The notes: generated by a model not told the origin, from the sequence alone. Shown: positions 9,069 through 17,681, counted from the stretch's first letter. The stretch is 64,000 bases of DNA from Rhodoplanes sp046000175 (GCF_046000175.1 NZ_JBEOMB010000005.1:1-64000), one strand, 5' to 3'. Translations and numbers: made by a program.

Positions 9069-9111
9069 GAGTGTCCTGTGGTGTGGCTCTCCGCGCCGCC
9101 TTGCCGAGACG

Positions 9112-9286
9112 CTACCCCCCTCCCCACCCCTCCCCCACAAGGGGGGAGGGAGCAGGCGGAGATCCGGGCAGGCGCTCAGACCATCAGGCGCAAAGGCCTC
9201 TCTTGGAATTTGTCAGCCCGAGATTCGAGCGGTTGCGGCTCCTGCGTTCCCTCCCCCCTTGTGGGGGAGGGACAGGGAGGGGGGTG
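9112..9286. repeat. long inverted repeat of C-rich / G-rich arms
   Basis: The left arm (9112-9158: runs of CCCTCCCC then ACAAGGGGGGAGGG) is complementary to the right arm (about 9240-9286: CCCTCCCCCCTTGTGGGGGAGGG then GGGAGGGGGG), with an unrelated core of about 80 bases. This is a common intergenic element in Hyphomicrobiales. It fills the gap between the reductase and thioesterase genes. Confidence 0.8.
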
Positions 9287-9331
9287 ACGCGGCAAAGCGA
9301 TGGCGATCTACGCCTCGCAATCGCGAGCGCC

Positions 9332-10336
9332 TCACGGCGTGATCACGACCTTGCCGATCACCTCGCGGTCCTGGATCAGGCGCAGGCCTTCGCGGGCCTG
9401 GTCGAGCGGCAGCACCGTGTCGATCACGGGGGCGAGCTTCTTCTGCGCGATCAGTTCCATCAGGGCGGCTAGGTTGTCGTCGTAGAAGCTGTTCGAGCCG
9501 ATGATCTTCAGCTCGAAGCTCCAGATGTAGCGCAGATCCTCCTTCGGATCGTGGCCGGCGGTGGCGCCGCAGACCAGGATCTTGCCGCCACGCTTGACGC
9601 ATTTCAGCGACGGCGCCCAGGTGTCGCCGCCGGTGAAGTTGATCACCACGTCGACGCCGCCGTCGTAGGTGCGGCGCTGCGGCTTGCCGTAACGCTCGAC
9701 CGCCCACTTCGAGAAGTCGACCTTGGTGTAGTCGATCGCCTCGTCGGCGCCCATCTCCTTCAGGCGCTTGAGCTTGCTGTCGCTCGACGCGCAGGCGATC
9801 ACCTCGGCGCCGAGCATCTTGGCGAGGATCACGCAGCCGGTGCCGACGCCGCCCGAGGCGCCGAGCACGATCACCTTGTCGCCGGCCTTGACCGTGTCGT
9901 GGGTGATCAGCATGCGGTGCGCCGTGCCGTAAGCGACCGGCAGGGCCGCCGCCTGCTCGAACGTCACGTCGTCCGGCATCGCGATGAGCTGATCGGCGCC
10001 GACCAGGCAGTACTCCGCCATGCCGCCGTCGAGCATCTCGCCCATCAGGCCCTTCTTCTTGTTGAGCGGGTTGACGAGCACGCGGTCGCCCGGCTTCCAG
10101 CCCGACACGCCCTCGCCCACCTCGGCGATCTCGCCGGCCATGTCGAGGCCGATGACGACCGGCAGCGGCACCTTGATGCCCGGCATGCCGCGCACCGTGA
10201 AGACGTCGTGGTAATTGAACGAGGAGGCGCGCACCCGAATGACGACGTGACCGGCCGTCACGGACGGCCGCGGGTGATCGGTGACATACTCCAGGTCGTC
10301 CAGGGTGCCGTGCTGCCGCAGCACCAGGGCTCGCAT
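9332..10336 (-). CDS. zinc-type alcohol dehydrogenase-like / quinone oxidoreductase (MDR family)
   Basis: A 334-residue medium-chain dehydrogenase/reductase. The Rossmann motif GASGGVGTG is central and the N-terminal catalytic domain has the GLDMAGEIAEVGEGV and GDRVLV motifs. The four-Cys structural zinc loop is absent (the loop reads NPLNKKKGLMGEMLDGG), which points to a zinc-free NAD(P)H reductase rather than a classical zinc alcohol dehydrogenase. ATG 10336 starts the conserved MRALVLRQHG; a TTG at 10348 has the better-placed GGAG. Same strand as the thioesterase and ligase genes and divergent from ubiD. Confidence 0.82.
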   Translation of the reverse strand: MRALVLRQHGTLDDLEYVTDHPRPSVTAGHVVIRVRASSFNYHDVFTVRGMPGIKVPLPVVIGLDMAGEIAEVGEGVSGWKPGDRVLVNPLNKKKGLMGEMLDGGMAEYCLVGADQLIAMPDDVTFEQAAALPVAYGTAHRMLITHDTVKAGDKVIVLGASGGVGTGCVILAKMLGAEVIACASSDSKLKRLKEMGADEAIDYTKVDFSKWAVERYGKPQRRTYDGGVDVVINFTGGDTWAPSLKCVKRGGKILVCGATAGHDPKEDLRYIWSFELKIIGSNSFYDDNLAALMELIAQKKLAPVIDTVLPLDQAREGLRLIQDREVIGKVVITP

Positions 10337-10557
10337 CGTCGCGCTCAAAGCCGTCGTCTCCTCTTCGTCCTCGTTCGGCGTTCCGGGCCTCTTGATTAAC
10401 CCAGTCAGCCTGATATGCAAAGTGCTGCCGCGCGCATGGCGCCCGGCACGGATCCGGCTTCGGAAGAAGCGGCGGCGCAGGCCCGGCGAGCGTTAGACCG
10501 CGGTTGGCGATCGTCGACACCGGCCGCGTCCGCCCCCCGACAGCGCGGAGCCCTCCA

Positions 10558-12186
10558 GTGCAGCAGACCGTCGTGCAGCAGATCCCGATGCAAGAGACGT
10601 TCCGAGAGTTCCTCGACCGGCTGCGCGAGGCCGGCGAGCTCGTCGACCTGCGGCAGCCGGTCGACATCCGGCACATCGCCACGCTGGTCGACCAGTCCGA
10701 CAAGGCGATCCTGTTCCACGACGTGATCGGCTACGACGTTCCGGTGGTCTCCGGCATCATCCGCACCCAGAAGCGCGCCATGATGTCGATGAACGCCGGC
10801 AGCTACGGCGCGATCGAGGAGCGCCTGCGCAACGCCACCGTCAACCCGATTCCGCCGGCCCGGGTCGCGACCTCGCCGACCCGCGAGGTGGTGATGCGCG
10901 GCGACGAGGTCGACCTGTTCCGCCTGCCCATCCCGATGTCGTCGATCTACGACGGCGGCCCGATGATCACGGCCGGCGTGGTGATCGCCCACGACCCCGA
11001 GCTCGGCTTCAACAGCGGCATCTACCGGTTCATCGTCAAGGAGAAGAACCTCACCGGCATCGACATCGTCACGCCGAACAACATGCGGCTGTTCGCGGAC
11101 CGTGCATACAAAGCGGGCCGCCCCTGCCCGATCTCGATCTCGATCGGCACCCACCCGTTCGAGATCACCGGCTCGGGCTTCCGGGCGCCGCTCGGGGTCG
11201 ACGAGATGGCGATCGCCGGCGGCCTGCGCGGCGCGCCCGTCGCGCTCGCCCCGTGCGAGACCATCGACGTGCCCTACATCGCCGACGCCGAGATCGTGCT
11301 GGAGGCCGAGATCCTGCCGACCGGCTGGACCTGGCCGGAGGGCCGATTCGGCGAGTTCACCCGGCTGATGGGCGGCCTGCACTGGAACCCGCTGGTGCGC
11401 ATCAAGGCGGTCGCGATGCGGCGCGACGCCATGTACTACGCGCTCCACATGCCGTGGGAGAACACCTGGCTCGCCGCGCCGACCCGCTACGCGGCGCTGC
11501 GCCAGGCGCTCAAGACCGCCGGCGTCACGGTGAAGGACATCAACGTCACGCTCGGCGGCTGCGCCTTCTGGCACGCCGTGATCTCCATCAGGAAGCAGGC
11601 CGGCGAGGGCAAGAACGCGCTCCTCGCGGCGCTCTCGGTGATGGATCTCAAGCACGTCGTGGTGGTCGACGACGACATCGACGTCAACAACCCGGCCGAG
11701 GTCGAGTGGGCGATCGCGACCCGCGTGCAGGCCGACCGCGACGTGATGATCATCTCGAACTCGCGCGCAAAACCGCTCGACCCGAGCCTCGTGCCGATGC
11801 CGCCCGGCGTGGTGCCGACCGGCGCCAAGATGGGCATCGACGCGACGATTCCCGAGTACGCGCAGCGCGAGGCCTACGAGCGCATCACCTACGCCTATGC
11901 CGAGACGGCGAAGATCGACGACTACGTGTCCGGCAAGGCCGATCCGGCCGGCGAGAGCGGCGGCGACAACGAGGTGGCGCGGCTCGCCGACGCCATCCTC
12001 GACAAGATCGCGGTCGCGCCGATGTACTACACCGACATCGCCGAGGCGTTCGCGAGCTACAACTTCCAGACCGTGGCCCGCGCGCTCGGGCATCTGCACA
12101 CGACCGAGCGGCTGTGGCAGGACAAGACCGGCCGCATGTGCGTGCGCGGCTCGGCCTTCGCGGCCAAGCCCCCGGCCGGGCGCTGA
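10558..12186 (+). CDS. UbiD-family (prenyl-FMN dependent) decarboxylase
   Basis: A 542-residue UbiD-type enzyme, which reversibly decarboxylates aromatic or alpha,beta-unsaturated acids using prenylated FMN and a divalent metal. Seen are FRLPIPMSSIYDGGPMITAG, the glutamate motif WPEGRFGEFTR (about residues 258-268; family form EG.FGE[FY]) and the acidic stretch VVVVDDDIDVNNPAEVEWA. The last ~65 residues after YVSGKAD form an extra segment that resembles a small helix-turn-helix-like add-on. GTG 10558 is preferred because GGAG lies 7 bases upstream; ATG 10588 is the alternative. No UbiX prenyltransferase is in the window. Confidence 0.88.
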   Translation: MQQTVVQQIPMQETFREFLDRLREAGELVDLRQPVDIRHIATLVDQSDKAILFHDVIGYDVPVVSGIIRTQKRAMMSMNAGSYGAIEERLRNATVNPIPPARVATSPTREVVMRGDEVDLFRLPIPMSSIYDGGPMITAGVVIAHDPELGFNSGIYRFIVKEKNLTGIDIVTPNNMRLFADRAYKAGRPCPISISIGTHPFEITGSGFRAPLGVDEMAIAGGLRGAPVALAPCETIDVPYIADAEIVLEAEILPTGWTWPEGRFGEFTRLMGGLHWNPLVRIKAVAMRRDAMYYALHMPWENTWLAAPTRYAALRQALKTAGVTVKDINVTLGGCAFWHAVISIRKQAGEGKNALLAALSVMDLKHVVVVDDDIDVNNPAEVEWAIATRVQADRDVMIISNSRAKPLDPSLVPMPPGVVPTGAKMGIDATIPEYAQREAYERITYAYAETAKIDDYVSGKADPAGESGGDNEVARLADAILDKIAVAPMYYTDIAEAFASYNFQTVARALGHLHTTERLWQDKTGRMCVRGSAFAAKPPAGR

Positions 12187-12212
12187 TACCAGGTTCGGTC
12201 GGTCAGTTCTCT

Positions 12213-12315
12213 GTCATTCCGGGGCGCAGCGAAGCTGCGAACCCGGAAACCAGCGGCAAGCTCTGTGAATGGGGTTGGATTCCGGGTTCGGCGCTGCGCG
12301 CCGCCCCGGAATGAC
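12213..12315. repeat. 103-bp intergenic palindromic element, copy 2
   Basis: Same outer ends as the copy at 6765 (GTCATTCCGGGGCGC and GCCCCGGAATGAC) and the same length, with a more diverged centre. It lies between the convergent ubiD-type gene and the DUF805 gene. Confidence 0.87.
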
Positions 12316-12374
12316 CGGTCACATCCGAGCTTTTGAACCGGCGGAACTCGTCACGCCGTCGTAAAGCTCGATGA

Positions 12375-12761
12375 TCAGTACGCCGGCCCGGCCGGCATGG
12401 CGCCCGCCAACGGATCGGGACCGAAGCGGTTCGGGCCGGGCGTGCCGCGCATGACGAAGAAGACCAGCAGCACGAGCCCGCCGATCAGGGTGATGACCAA
12501 GAGCATCCACCAGCCGGTGCGGTCGATGTCGTGCAGACGGCGGACGCCGACCGCGAGCCCGGGCAGGAACAACGCCAGCGAGGCGAGCGCGTTGATCGGC
12601 GAGAGGCCGCCGGGCCCGAAGATGACGTAATCGAGGATGCCGGTCGCGAGGCTGACCAGGACGACGAACAGCACCCAGAACCAGTACTCGGACCGCGACG
12701 CGCGGCCGTCGAACGTCACATAGTTCCGGAACCCGGACGCGATCGCTTCGCCGAACGTCAT
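12375..12761 (-). CDS. DUF805 family inner-membrane protein
   Basis: A 128-residue protein with four hydrophobic segments. The N-terminal FRNYVTFDGRASRSEYWFW and the loop VGVRRLHDIDRTGWW are the defining motifs of DUF805. GGAGGG precedes the ATG by 5 bases. The family is widespread and of unknown function. The tail is proline/glycine-rich (GAMPAGPAY). Confidence 0.9.
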   Translation of the reverse strand: MTFGEAIASGFRNYVTFDGRASRSEYWFWVLFVVLVSLATGILDYVIFGPGGLSPINALASLALFLPGLAVGVRRLHDIDRTGWWMLLVITLIGGLVLLVFFVMRGTPGPNRFGPDPLAGAMPAGPAY

Positions 12762-12864
12762 GGAGCCCTCCGCTCGTTGCCCGAAACCCGATGGAAACAC
12801 GGTGCAGGAAACACGCTGTTGGTGTCGCCGGCAACACGTTTCGTTCAGGTCGGGTCGGGTCGTC

Positions 12865-13605
12865 TCACGTCAGCCCGCGCCCCAGCAGCCACGCCCCGAG
12901 CAGCGTCAACCCGGCCATGAAGACGGTGCGGAACACCGGCTCGCTCACCCGCGCCCGCACCCGTTGACCCACGGCCATGCCGAGCGCCGCCGGCCCGAGC
13001 GCGGCGAGCGACAGGAGCGCGAGGTCAGGATCGTAGAGGCGCTCCATCAGGAGCCCGAGGCCGAGCGCCACGGTCGACACCGTGAAGGAGAGGCCGAGCG
13101 CCTGGACGAGGTCGTCCTTGGCGAGCCCCAGCGCCTGCAGCCAGGGCACGGCGGGCAGCACGAACACGCCCGTCGCCGCGGTGACGAGCCCCGTCGCGAC
13201 CCCGACCAACGGGGCGAGCCAGGCCTCCTGCCCCGGCGAAGGCTGCGGCAGCCGCAGCCTCGCCAGCCCGACGATCCCGTAGGCGGCGAGCGCGGCGCCG
13301 AGCCCGGCCGATGCCCACGGCCCGACGAGCCCGATCACCCTCGAGCCGACGAGCGTGCCGGCGACGACGCCGGCGAGCATCGGCCACAACCGCACCAGCA
13401 GCGGCCGGAGGCGCGGCCCGGCGACCATCTGCCAGGCATTGGTGACCAGCGACGGCACCACCAGAACCGCCGCGGCCGCCGCCGGGGTCACGACGAGGCC
13501 CAAGAACCCCATCGCCACCGTCGGCAGGCCGAGCCCGATCGTGCCTTTGACGAATCCGGCGAGCAGGAATGTCGCGGCGCCGACCGCGAGAACCGTGGTG
13601 TCCAT
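12865..13605 (-). CDS. TauE/SafE (TSUP) family anion exporter-like membrane protein
   Basis: A 246-residue polytopic protein with about eight hydrophobic helices in two halves; each half starts with the family-type glycine-rich motif (AGFVKGTIGLGLPTVAM and ATGLVTAATGVFVLPAV). TSUP proteins move small anions, often sulfite or sulfoacetate. It is divergent from a LysR-type regulator 104 bases away with a palindrome between them, so control by that regulator is likely. Substrate unknown. Confidence 0.87.
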   Translation of the reverse strand: MDTTVLAVGAATFLLAGFVKGTIGLGLPTVAMGFLGLVVTPAAAAAVLVVPSLVTNAWQMVAGPRLRPLLVRLWPMLAGVVAGTLVGSRVIGLVGPWASAGLGAALAAYGIVGLARLRLPQPSPGQEAWLAPLVGVATGLVTAATGVFVLPAVPWLQALGLAKDDLVQALGLSFTVSTVALGLGLLMERLYDPDLALLSLAALGPAALGMAVGQRVRARVSEPVFRTVFMAGLTLLGAWLLGRGLT

Positions 13606-13658
13606 GCGGCGACCTTGATCGAGCGGCCCCGCCGCCACAATCTGTATTCTCCATCGCC

Positions 13659-13681
13659 AGCCTTCGGCTTCTCCGAAGGCT
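13659..13681. promoter_or_regulatory. 9-bp perfect inverted repeat, candidate LysR operator
   Basis: AGCCTTCGG and CCGAAGGCT are separated by CTTCT in the gap between the divergent TSUP and lysR genes. A single palindrome at such a place is the usual position of an autoregulatory LysR site. It could instead be only an RNA hairpin. Confidence 0.45.
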
Positions 13682-13709
13682 CCGACCCCGACGCCGCGCG
13701 GCTCCCCCC

Positions 13710-15080
13710 ATGACCCTCGATCTCACCGATCTCCGCCTGTTCGTCGCCATCGTCGACCGCGGCAGCATCACGGCCGGCGCCGCCGACGCCCATCTGGCGC
13801 TCGCCTCGGCGAGCGCCCGGGTGCGGGCGCTCGAGGAGACGCTCGGCACCAGGCTGCTCGACCGCGGCCGGCGCGGCGTGCGTCCGACCGCGGCCGGCGA
13901 GGCGCTCCGCGATCACGCGCACCTCGTGCTCGCCCAGGTGGCGGCCCTGCAGGGCGACCTCGCCACTCACGCGCGCGGGCTCGTCGGGCGCGTGCGGCTG
14001 GTCAGCAACACGGTGGCGCTGGCCGAGTTCCTGCCGCCCGTGCTGGCGCCGTGGCTCGCCGCCCACCCGACCATCGCGCTCGCCGTCGAGGAGCGGCCGA
14101 GCCCGGAGATCGTGCGGGACGTGATGGCGGGACGAGCCGACATCGGGCTCGCCGCCGACAGCGTCGATCTCGGCGGGCTCGCGTGCTTTCCCTTCGCGAT
14201 CGACCGGCTGGTGCTGGTGGTGCCACGCGGCCACCGGCTCGCCGGCCTGCGGCGCATCCCCTTCGCGGCGGCGGCGGCCGAGCCCTTCGTGGCGCTGGCC
14301 GGCGACAGCGCCCTGCAGCGCCACCTCGCCGGGCACGCGGCGCGCGCCGGCCGGCGACTGACGGTGCGCATCGCCGTGCAAGGATTCGATGCGGTGTGCC
14401 GGATGGTGGAGGCCGGCATCGGCGTCGCCGTGGTGCCGGACATCGCCGCGGCACGCTGCCGCCGCAGCATGGCGATCGCCGCGGTTCGGCTCACCGACCC
14501 GTGGAGCGAGCGGCGCCTCGTCGTCGGCGTCCGCCGGATGGCGGCGCTCGGGCCGCCCGCGCGTTCGCTGGTGGAGCACCTGCGCGCTTCGGCCCGAGCG
14601 GCCCGACCCGTGTCGCCGCCGGCCGCCGGCGCCCCGCCGGAGCGGGACGACCGGCGGCGCGGCGGTCACTGGGCGCGGGCGCGGCCTTCGATCTTGGGCA
14701 GTTCGTTCGGCGACGGCGGGCGCACCGAGGAGGACGCCCGGTGGGCGAGCTCGACGGTCAGCTTCTCGGCCGCCTCCGGCGTCATCAGCGCCATGATGTC
14801 GGACATGCGGCGCGGATTGATCTGGGTCGCGACGTCGAGCAGCACCTTCATCTCGAGCCGGTCGAAGATCTTGGCGGCGTCCTTGGCACGCATGTTTTCG
14901 TACATGGTGACGAGACTCTTGAAGCGCTGGGCTTCCGCCTCGTCCTTCTGCTGCGCCTGGACCTTGAGGCGCTCCTCCATGTCCTTCAGCTCGTTCATGC
15001 GCAGCTCGAGCTGCTTCTCGGCCGAGCGCAGCAGGCTCTCGCGCACCTCGAGCTCGCGGGCCCGCGTCTCGATTTCCTGA
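13710..15080 (+). CDS. LysR-type transcriptional regulator, ORF runs on into the convergent gene
   Basis: Residues 1-60 are a LysR winged helix (MTLDLTDLRLFVAIVDRGSITAGAA..., RVRALEETLGTRLLDRGRRGVRPTAAG) and residues ~90-290 an effector-binding domain (GRVRLVSNTVALAEFLP, MVEAGIGVAVVPD). The normal ~300 residues would end near 14610, but no in-frame stop occurs until 15078-15080. The reading frame therefore continues for about 150 low-complexity Ser/Arg residues antisense to motE, overlapping it by 415 bases. Either the protein has a junk tail or a base error hides the true stop. Probably regulates the divergent TSUP gene. Confidence 0.78.
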   Translation: MTLDLTDLRLFVAIVDRGSITAGAADAHLALASASARVRALEETLGTRLLDRGRRGVRPTAAGEALRDHAHLVLAQVAALQGDLATHARGLVGRVRLVSNTVALAEFLPPVLAPWLAAHPTIALAVEERPSPEIVRDVMAGRADIGLAADSVDLGGLACFPFAIDRLVLVVPRGHRLAGLRRIPFAAAAAEPFVALAGDSALQRHLAGHAARAGRRLTVRIAVQGFDAVCRMVEAGIGVAVVPDIAAARCRRSMAIAAVRLTDPWSERRLVVGVRRMAALGPPARSLVEHLRASARAARPVSPPAAGAPPERDDRRRGGHWARARPSILGSSFGDGGRTEEDARWASSTVSFSAASGVISAMMSDMRRGLIWVATSSSTFISSRSKILAASLARMFSYMVTRLLKRWASASSFCCAWTLRRSSMSFSSFMRSSSCFSAERSRLSRTSSSRARVSIS

Positions 15081-15487
15081 CGCCGCTCCTGCAGCCGTTC
15101 GAGCAGGGCGCGCTCGCCGGGCGGGATCGGCGGTTGGGTGATCGGCACGACGAGGCCGCCCGGGTTCGGCGGCGGATCGGCGGGCTTCGGCTTCTCGTCC
15201 TTCTTCTCTTCCTTCGGCTTGGAGGGGGCCGAGCCGGTCGGCTTGTCGGGCACGGAGCCGGTGATGTCGGGGAAGTTGAACATCTGCTTCGCCCACGACA
15301 CCGGGGCGGAGGTCGGGTCGGCGCTGGCGATCTCGCGACCGACCGGCCCGCGCGGCGAGACCGGCGGCTCGAAGCCGCCGGTCGGCATGGCGCCGTCCAT
15401 CACGAAGCCGAGGATCTTCAGGGCGAGCAGGCAGACGGTCGCGAACAGCACGACCGGAATGAGCCGCAATTCGCGGATCAGGCTCAT
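14666..15487 (-). CDS. motE: MotE family protein (flagellar motor-associated chaperone)
   Basis: A 273-residue protein with one N-terminal membrane segment (about residues 8-30), a proline/lysine-rich linker (residues ~80-120), a long coiled coil (about 125-190, ERALLERLQERRQEIETRAR and on), and a C-terminal MgtE-N-like domain (MYENMRAKDAAKIFDRLEM, ATQINPRRMSDIMALM). In Sinorhizobium MotE is a periplasmic partner of MotC. Its ATG overlaps the stop of the upstream DUF6468 gene (ATGA), the last gene of the fliL-fliM operon. Confidence 0.85.
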   Translation of the reverse strand: MSLIRELRLIPVVLFATVCLLALKILGFVMDGAMPTGGFEPPVSPRGPVGREIASADPTSAPVSWAKQMFNFPDITGSVPDKPTGSAPSKPKEEKKDEKPKPADPPPNPGGLVVPITQPPIPPGERALLERLQERRQEIETRARELEVRESLLRSAEKQLELRMNELKDMEERLKVQAQQKDEAEAQRFKSLVTMYENMRAKDAAKIFDRLEMKVLLDVATQINPRRMSDIMALMTPEAAEKLTVELAHRASSSVRPPSPNELPKIEGRARAQ

Positions 15488-15954
15488 GCGGCGAGCCCCC
15501 GGGCGCGGGCGCGGGTGCGCTGGGCGAAGGCCTGGGCGGCGGCGGCGACGGCCTTGCTGTCGGCCGCCGCGGACCCGGCGGCGGCCTGCTCGGCCGCCTC
15601 GGCCGCGCCTTCCGGATCGGTGAGCGGACGGCCGGCCAGCACCACCTTGGTCAGCCGGTCGAGCACCAGATTGCCGGCCTCGATCTGGCGGCTGATGTCG
15701 GCGGCGAAGCGCTCGGCGGTGCGCAGGCGATCGCCGATGTTCTGGTCGACATCGCGCACCGTCACCTTGAGCCCGGCGATCGCGCGCTCGGCGATCTCGG
15801 TCGCGGTGATCAGCTCGGCGATGGTCGCCTTCAAGGCGTGCTCGTCCGCCTTCAGGCGCCGGAGCTGCTTGTTGAGCATGGTGCAGTAGATGACGGTCAG
15901 CAGGAGCAGGACCGAGACCAGACCCTCGACCGCGAATCCGATCCAGTGTGTCAC
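15484..15954 (-). CDS. DUF6468-type flagellar operon protein
   Basis: A 156-residue protein with one N-terminal membrane segment (HWIGFAVEGLVSVLLLLTV), then a helical region (KQLRRLKADEHALKATIAEL) and an Ala-rich C-terminus. The start is a GTG whose GTGA overlaps the fliM stop, with GGAG 8 bases upstream. The DUF6468 label is from recalled gene order in alphaproteobacterial flagellar operons (between fliM and motE); the function is unknown. Both ends overlap neighbours by 4 bases, so it is translationally coupled to fliM and motE. Confidence 0.75.
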   Translation of the reverse strand: MTHWIGFAVEGLVSVLLLLTVIYCTMLNKQLRRLKADEHALKATIAELITATEIAERAIAGLKVTVRDVDQNIGDRLRTAERFAADISRQIEAGNLVLDRLTKVVLAGRPLTDPEGAAEAAEQAAAGSAAADSKAVAAAAQAFAQRTRARARGLAA

Positions 15955-17150
15955 GACGACGCCTCCAAGCGCTTGGACGATTCTCCGGCCGACTCGAACA
16001 TCGCGTAGGTCGTCTTCGGCCGTCTCAGGGGTTTGGCGACCCGCACCGCGACCCGGTCGCCGACCCGGCCCATGCGTGCCTCGGTGAGGATGACGTTGCC
16101 GCAGCGGACCGAGACCAGCGTCTCGGGCCGCAGATCGAGCGGCAGCGTGTCGCCGACGTCGAGCTCCATCAGGCGGCGCAGCGGCAGATAGGCCTCGTAC
16201 AGCACCGCGTCGACGGCGACCTCGGCCTGGCCGATCTCGGTGGCGAGATGGCCTTCCCAGATCGGGTCGCGGCCGAGCTTGTCGCCGACGAACATCTGCA
16301 GGAGCACGTCGCGGATCGGCTCGATCGTGGCGTAGGGCAGCAAGAGCTCGACCGTGCCGCCGCGGTCCTCCATGTCGATGCGCAGGCGCACCAGGATGGC
16401 GGCGTTGGCGGGCCGCGAGATCGCCGCGAAGCGCGGATTGGTCTCGAAGCGGTCGATGTTGAACTTCACCGGCGACAGCGGCTTGAAGGCGAGCTCGGCG
16501 TCGGCGAGCACCACCTCGATCATGCGCTTGACGAGGTCGGTCTCGATGGTCGTGTAGGGCCGGCCCTCGACCCGCATGGTCGTCTGGCCGCGACGGCCGC
16601 CGAGCAGCACGTCGATCATCGAGTAGATCAGGCTCGACGACACCGTGAACAGGCCGAAATTCTCCCACTCCTCCGCCTTGAACACGGCGAGGATCGCCGG
16701 CAGCGGGATCGAGTTGAGATAGTCGCCGAAGCGCACCGAGGTGATCTGGTCGAGCGACACTTCCACGTTGTCGGAGGTGAAGTTGCGCAGGCTCGTCGTC
16801 ATCAACCGGACCAGCCGGTCGAAGACGATCTCGAGCATCGGCAGACGCTCGTAGGAGACCATCGCCGAGTCGATGATCGCCCGCACGCCCGACGAATCGT
16901 TGAGCGTCAGATCGGCGAAGCTATAGCCGAGGAGCGCGTCGATCTCCTCCTGGCCGAGCGTGCGCTCGGCGCTCGCCTTGCCGGAGCCGCCCTCGTTGGT
17001 CTCGTCGATGATGGCGGCCCATTGGGCCGCCATCTGCTCGTCGACCTGGCCCTCCTGGCTCTGGCTCGCCTCGCCGGGCGTCTCGTTCTCGAGCGCTAGG
17101 CCCCACTGTGCTGCTAGGGCGTCCTGGTCGACTGTCTGATCAGGCGGCAT
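15951..17150 (-). CDS. fliM: flagellar motor switch protein FliM
   Basis: A 399-residue switch protein at the cytoplasmic C-ring. The canonical LGQEEIDALLGYSF begins only at about residue 65; it is preceded by an extension with two related motifs (DQDALAAQWGLALENE near 9-24 and DEQMAAQWAAIIDE near 37-50). The middle CheC-like domain contains YDNLVDF-type SVMVSYERLPMLEIVFDRL (here SAMVSYERLP), and the C-terminus a SpoA domain with LDVGDTLPLDLR. Second gene of the operon starting with fliL. Confidence 0.94.
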   Translation of the reverse strand: MPPDQTVDQDALAAQWGLALENETPGEASQSQEGQVDEQMAAQWAAIIDETNEGGSGKASAERTLGQEEIDALLGYSFADLTLNDSSGVRAIIDSAMVSYERLPMLEIVFDRLVRLMTTSLRNFTSDNVEVSLDQITSVRFGDYLNSIPLPAILAVFKAEEWENFGLFTVSSSLIYSMIDVLLGGRRGQTTMRVEGRPYTTIETDLVKRMIEVVLADAELAFKPLSPVKFNIDRFETNPRFAAISRPANAAILVRLRIDMEDRGGTVELLLPYATIEPIRDVLLQMFVGDKLGRDPIWEGHLATEIGQAEVAVDAVLYEAYLPLRRLMELDVGDTLPLDLRPETLVSVRCGNVILTEARMGRVGDRVAVRVAKPLRRPKTTYAMFESAGESSKRLEASS

Positions 17151-17168
17151 GGCACGGATCCCGGCGCG

Positions 17169-17681
17169 TCACTGGACGACGATTTCCTTGAACAGCACCG
17201 CGTTGACCCGGTTCGGCGCGATCGAGGCGTTGACCCGGCGGGTCAGCTCCTCCTTGAGCCGATAGAGTCCGGCGGAGCCGTCGAGATCGGTCGGGCGGAG
17301 CTCGCGCAGATAGGTCTGGAACATGTCCAGGAGGCGCGGCATCAGCGGTGTGAGCTGCTCCTTGAGCTTGTCGTCGGGCAGCTCGAGCACGACCTTGACC
17401 TTGAGATACTGGGTGCGCTCGTTGTTGGCGCTCGACAGGTTGACGAGCACGTCCGGGACGTCGAAGAAGACGGCCGGCTTGGCCGCGACCGCGGCGGGCT
17501 TGGCCGCATGATCGTCGTGGCCGCCGCCGCCGAGAAACATCTTGTAGGCCGCGAAGCCGCCGCCGCCGAGCAGCAGCACGGCGCCGCCCGCGATCGCGAT
17601 CAGCTTGATCGGCAACCCCTTCTTGGCCGGCTTCTCGCCGTCTTCCGGCGCCGCATCGACGTCCTGAGTCTTGCCCGCCAT
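17169..17681 (-). CDS. fliL: flagellar basal body-associated protein FliL
   Basis: A 170-residue bitopic membrane protein: a short charged cytoplasmic N-terminus, a membrane helix at about residues 24-47, a Gly/His loop (GGGGHDDH) and a periplasmic domain with the family motifs VNLSSANNERTQYLKVKVVLEL and RVNAVLFKEIVVQ at the C-terminus. FliL associates with stators. ATG 17681 gives the normal length; the frame is open further upstream but without a good start. First gene of fliL-fliM-DUF6468-motE. Confidence 0.92.
   Translation of the reverse strand: MAGKTQDVDAAPEDGEKPAKKGLPIKLIAIAGGAVLLLGGGGFAAYKMFLGGGGHDDHAAKPAAVAAKPAVFFDVPDVLVNLSSANNERTQYLKVKVVLELPDDKLKEQLTPLMPRLLDMFQTYLRELRPTDLDGSAGLYRLKEELTRRVNASIAPNRVNAVLFKEIVVQ

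Noticed and set aside
9332..10336. Classical zinc alcohol dehydrogenase
   Set aside because: The four-cysteine structural zinc loop is missing, so the more general MDR reductase call was used.
14051..15889. 612-codon plus-strand ORF over lysR and motE
   Set aside because: It is in another frame from lysR and antisense to motE and the DUF6468 gene; no domain.
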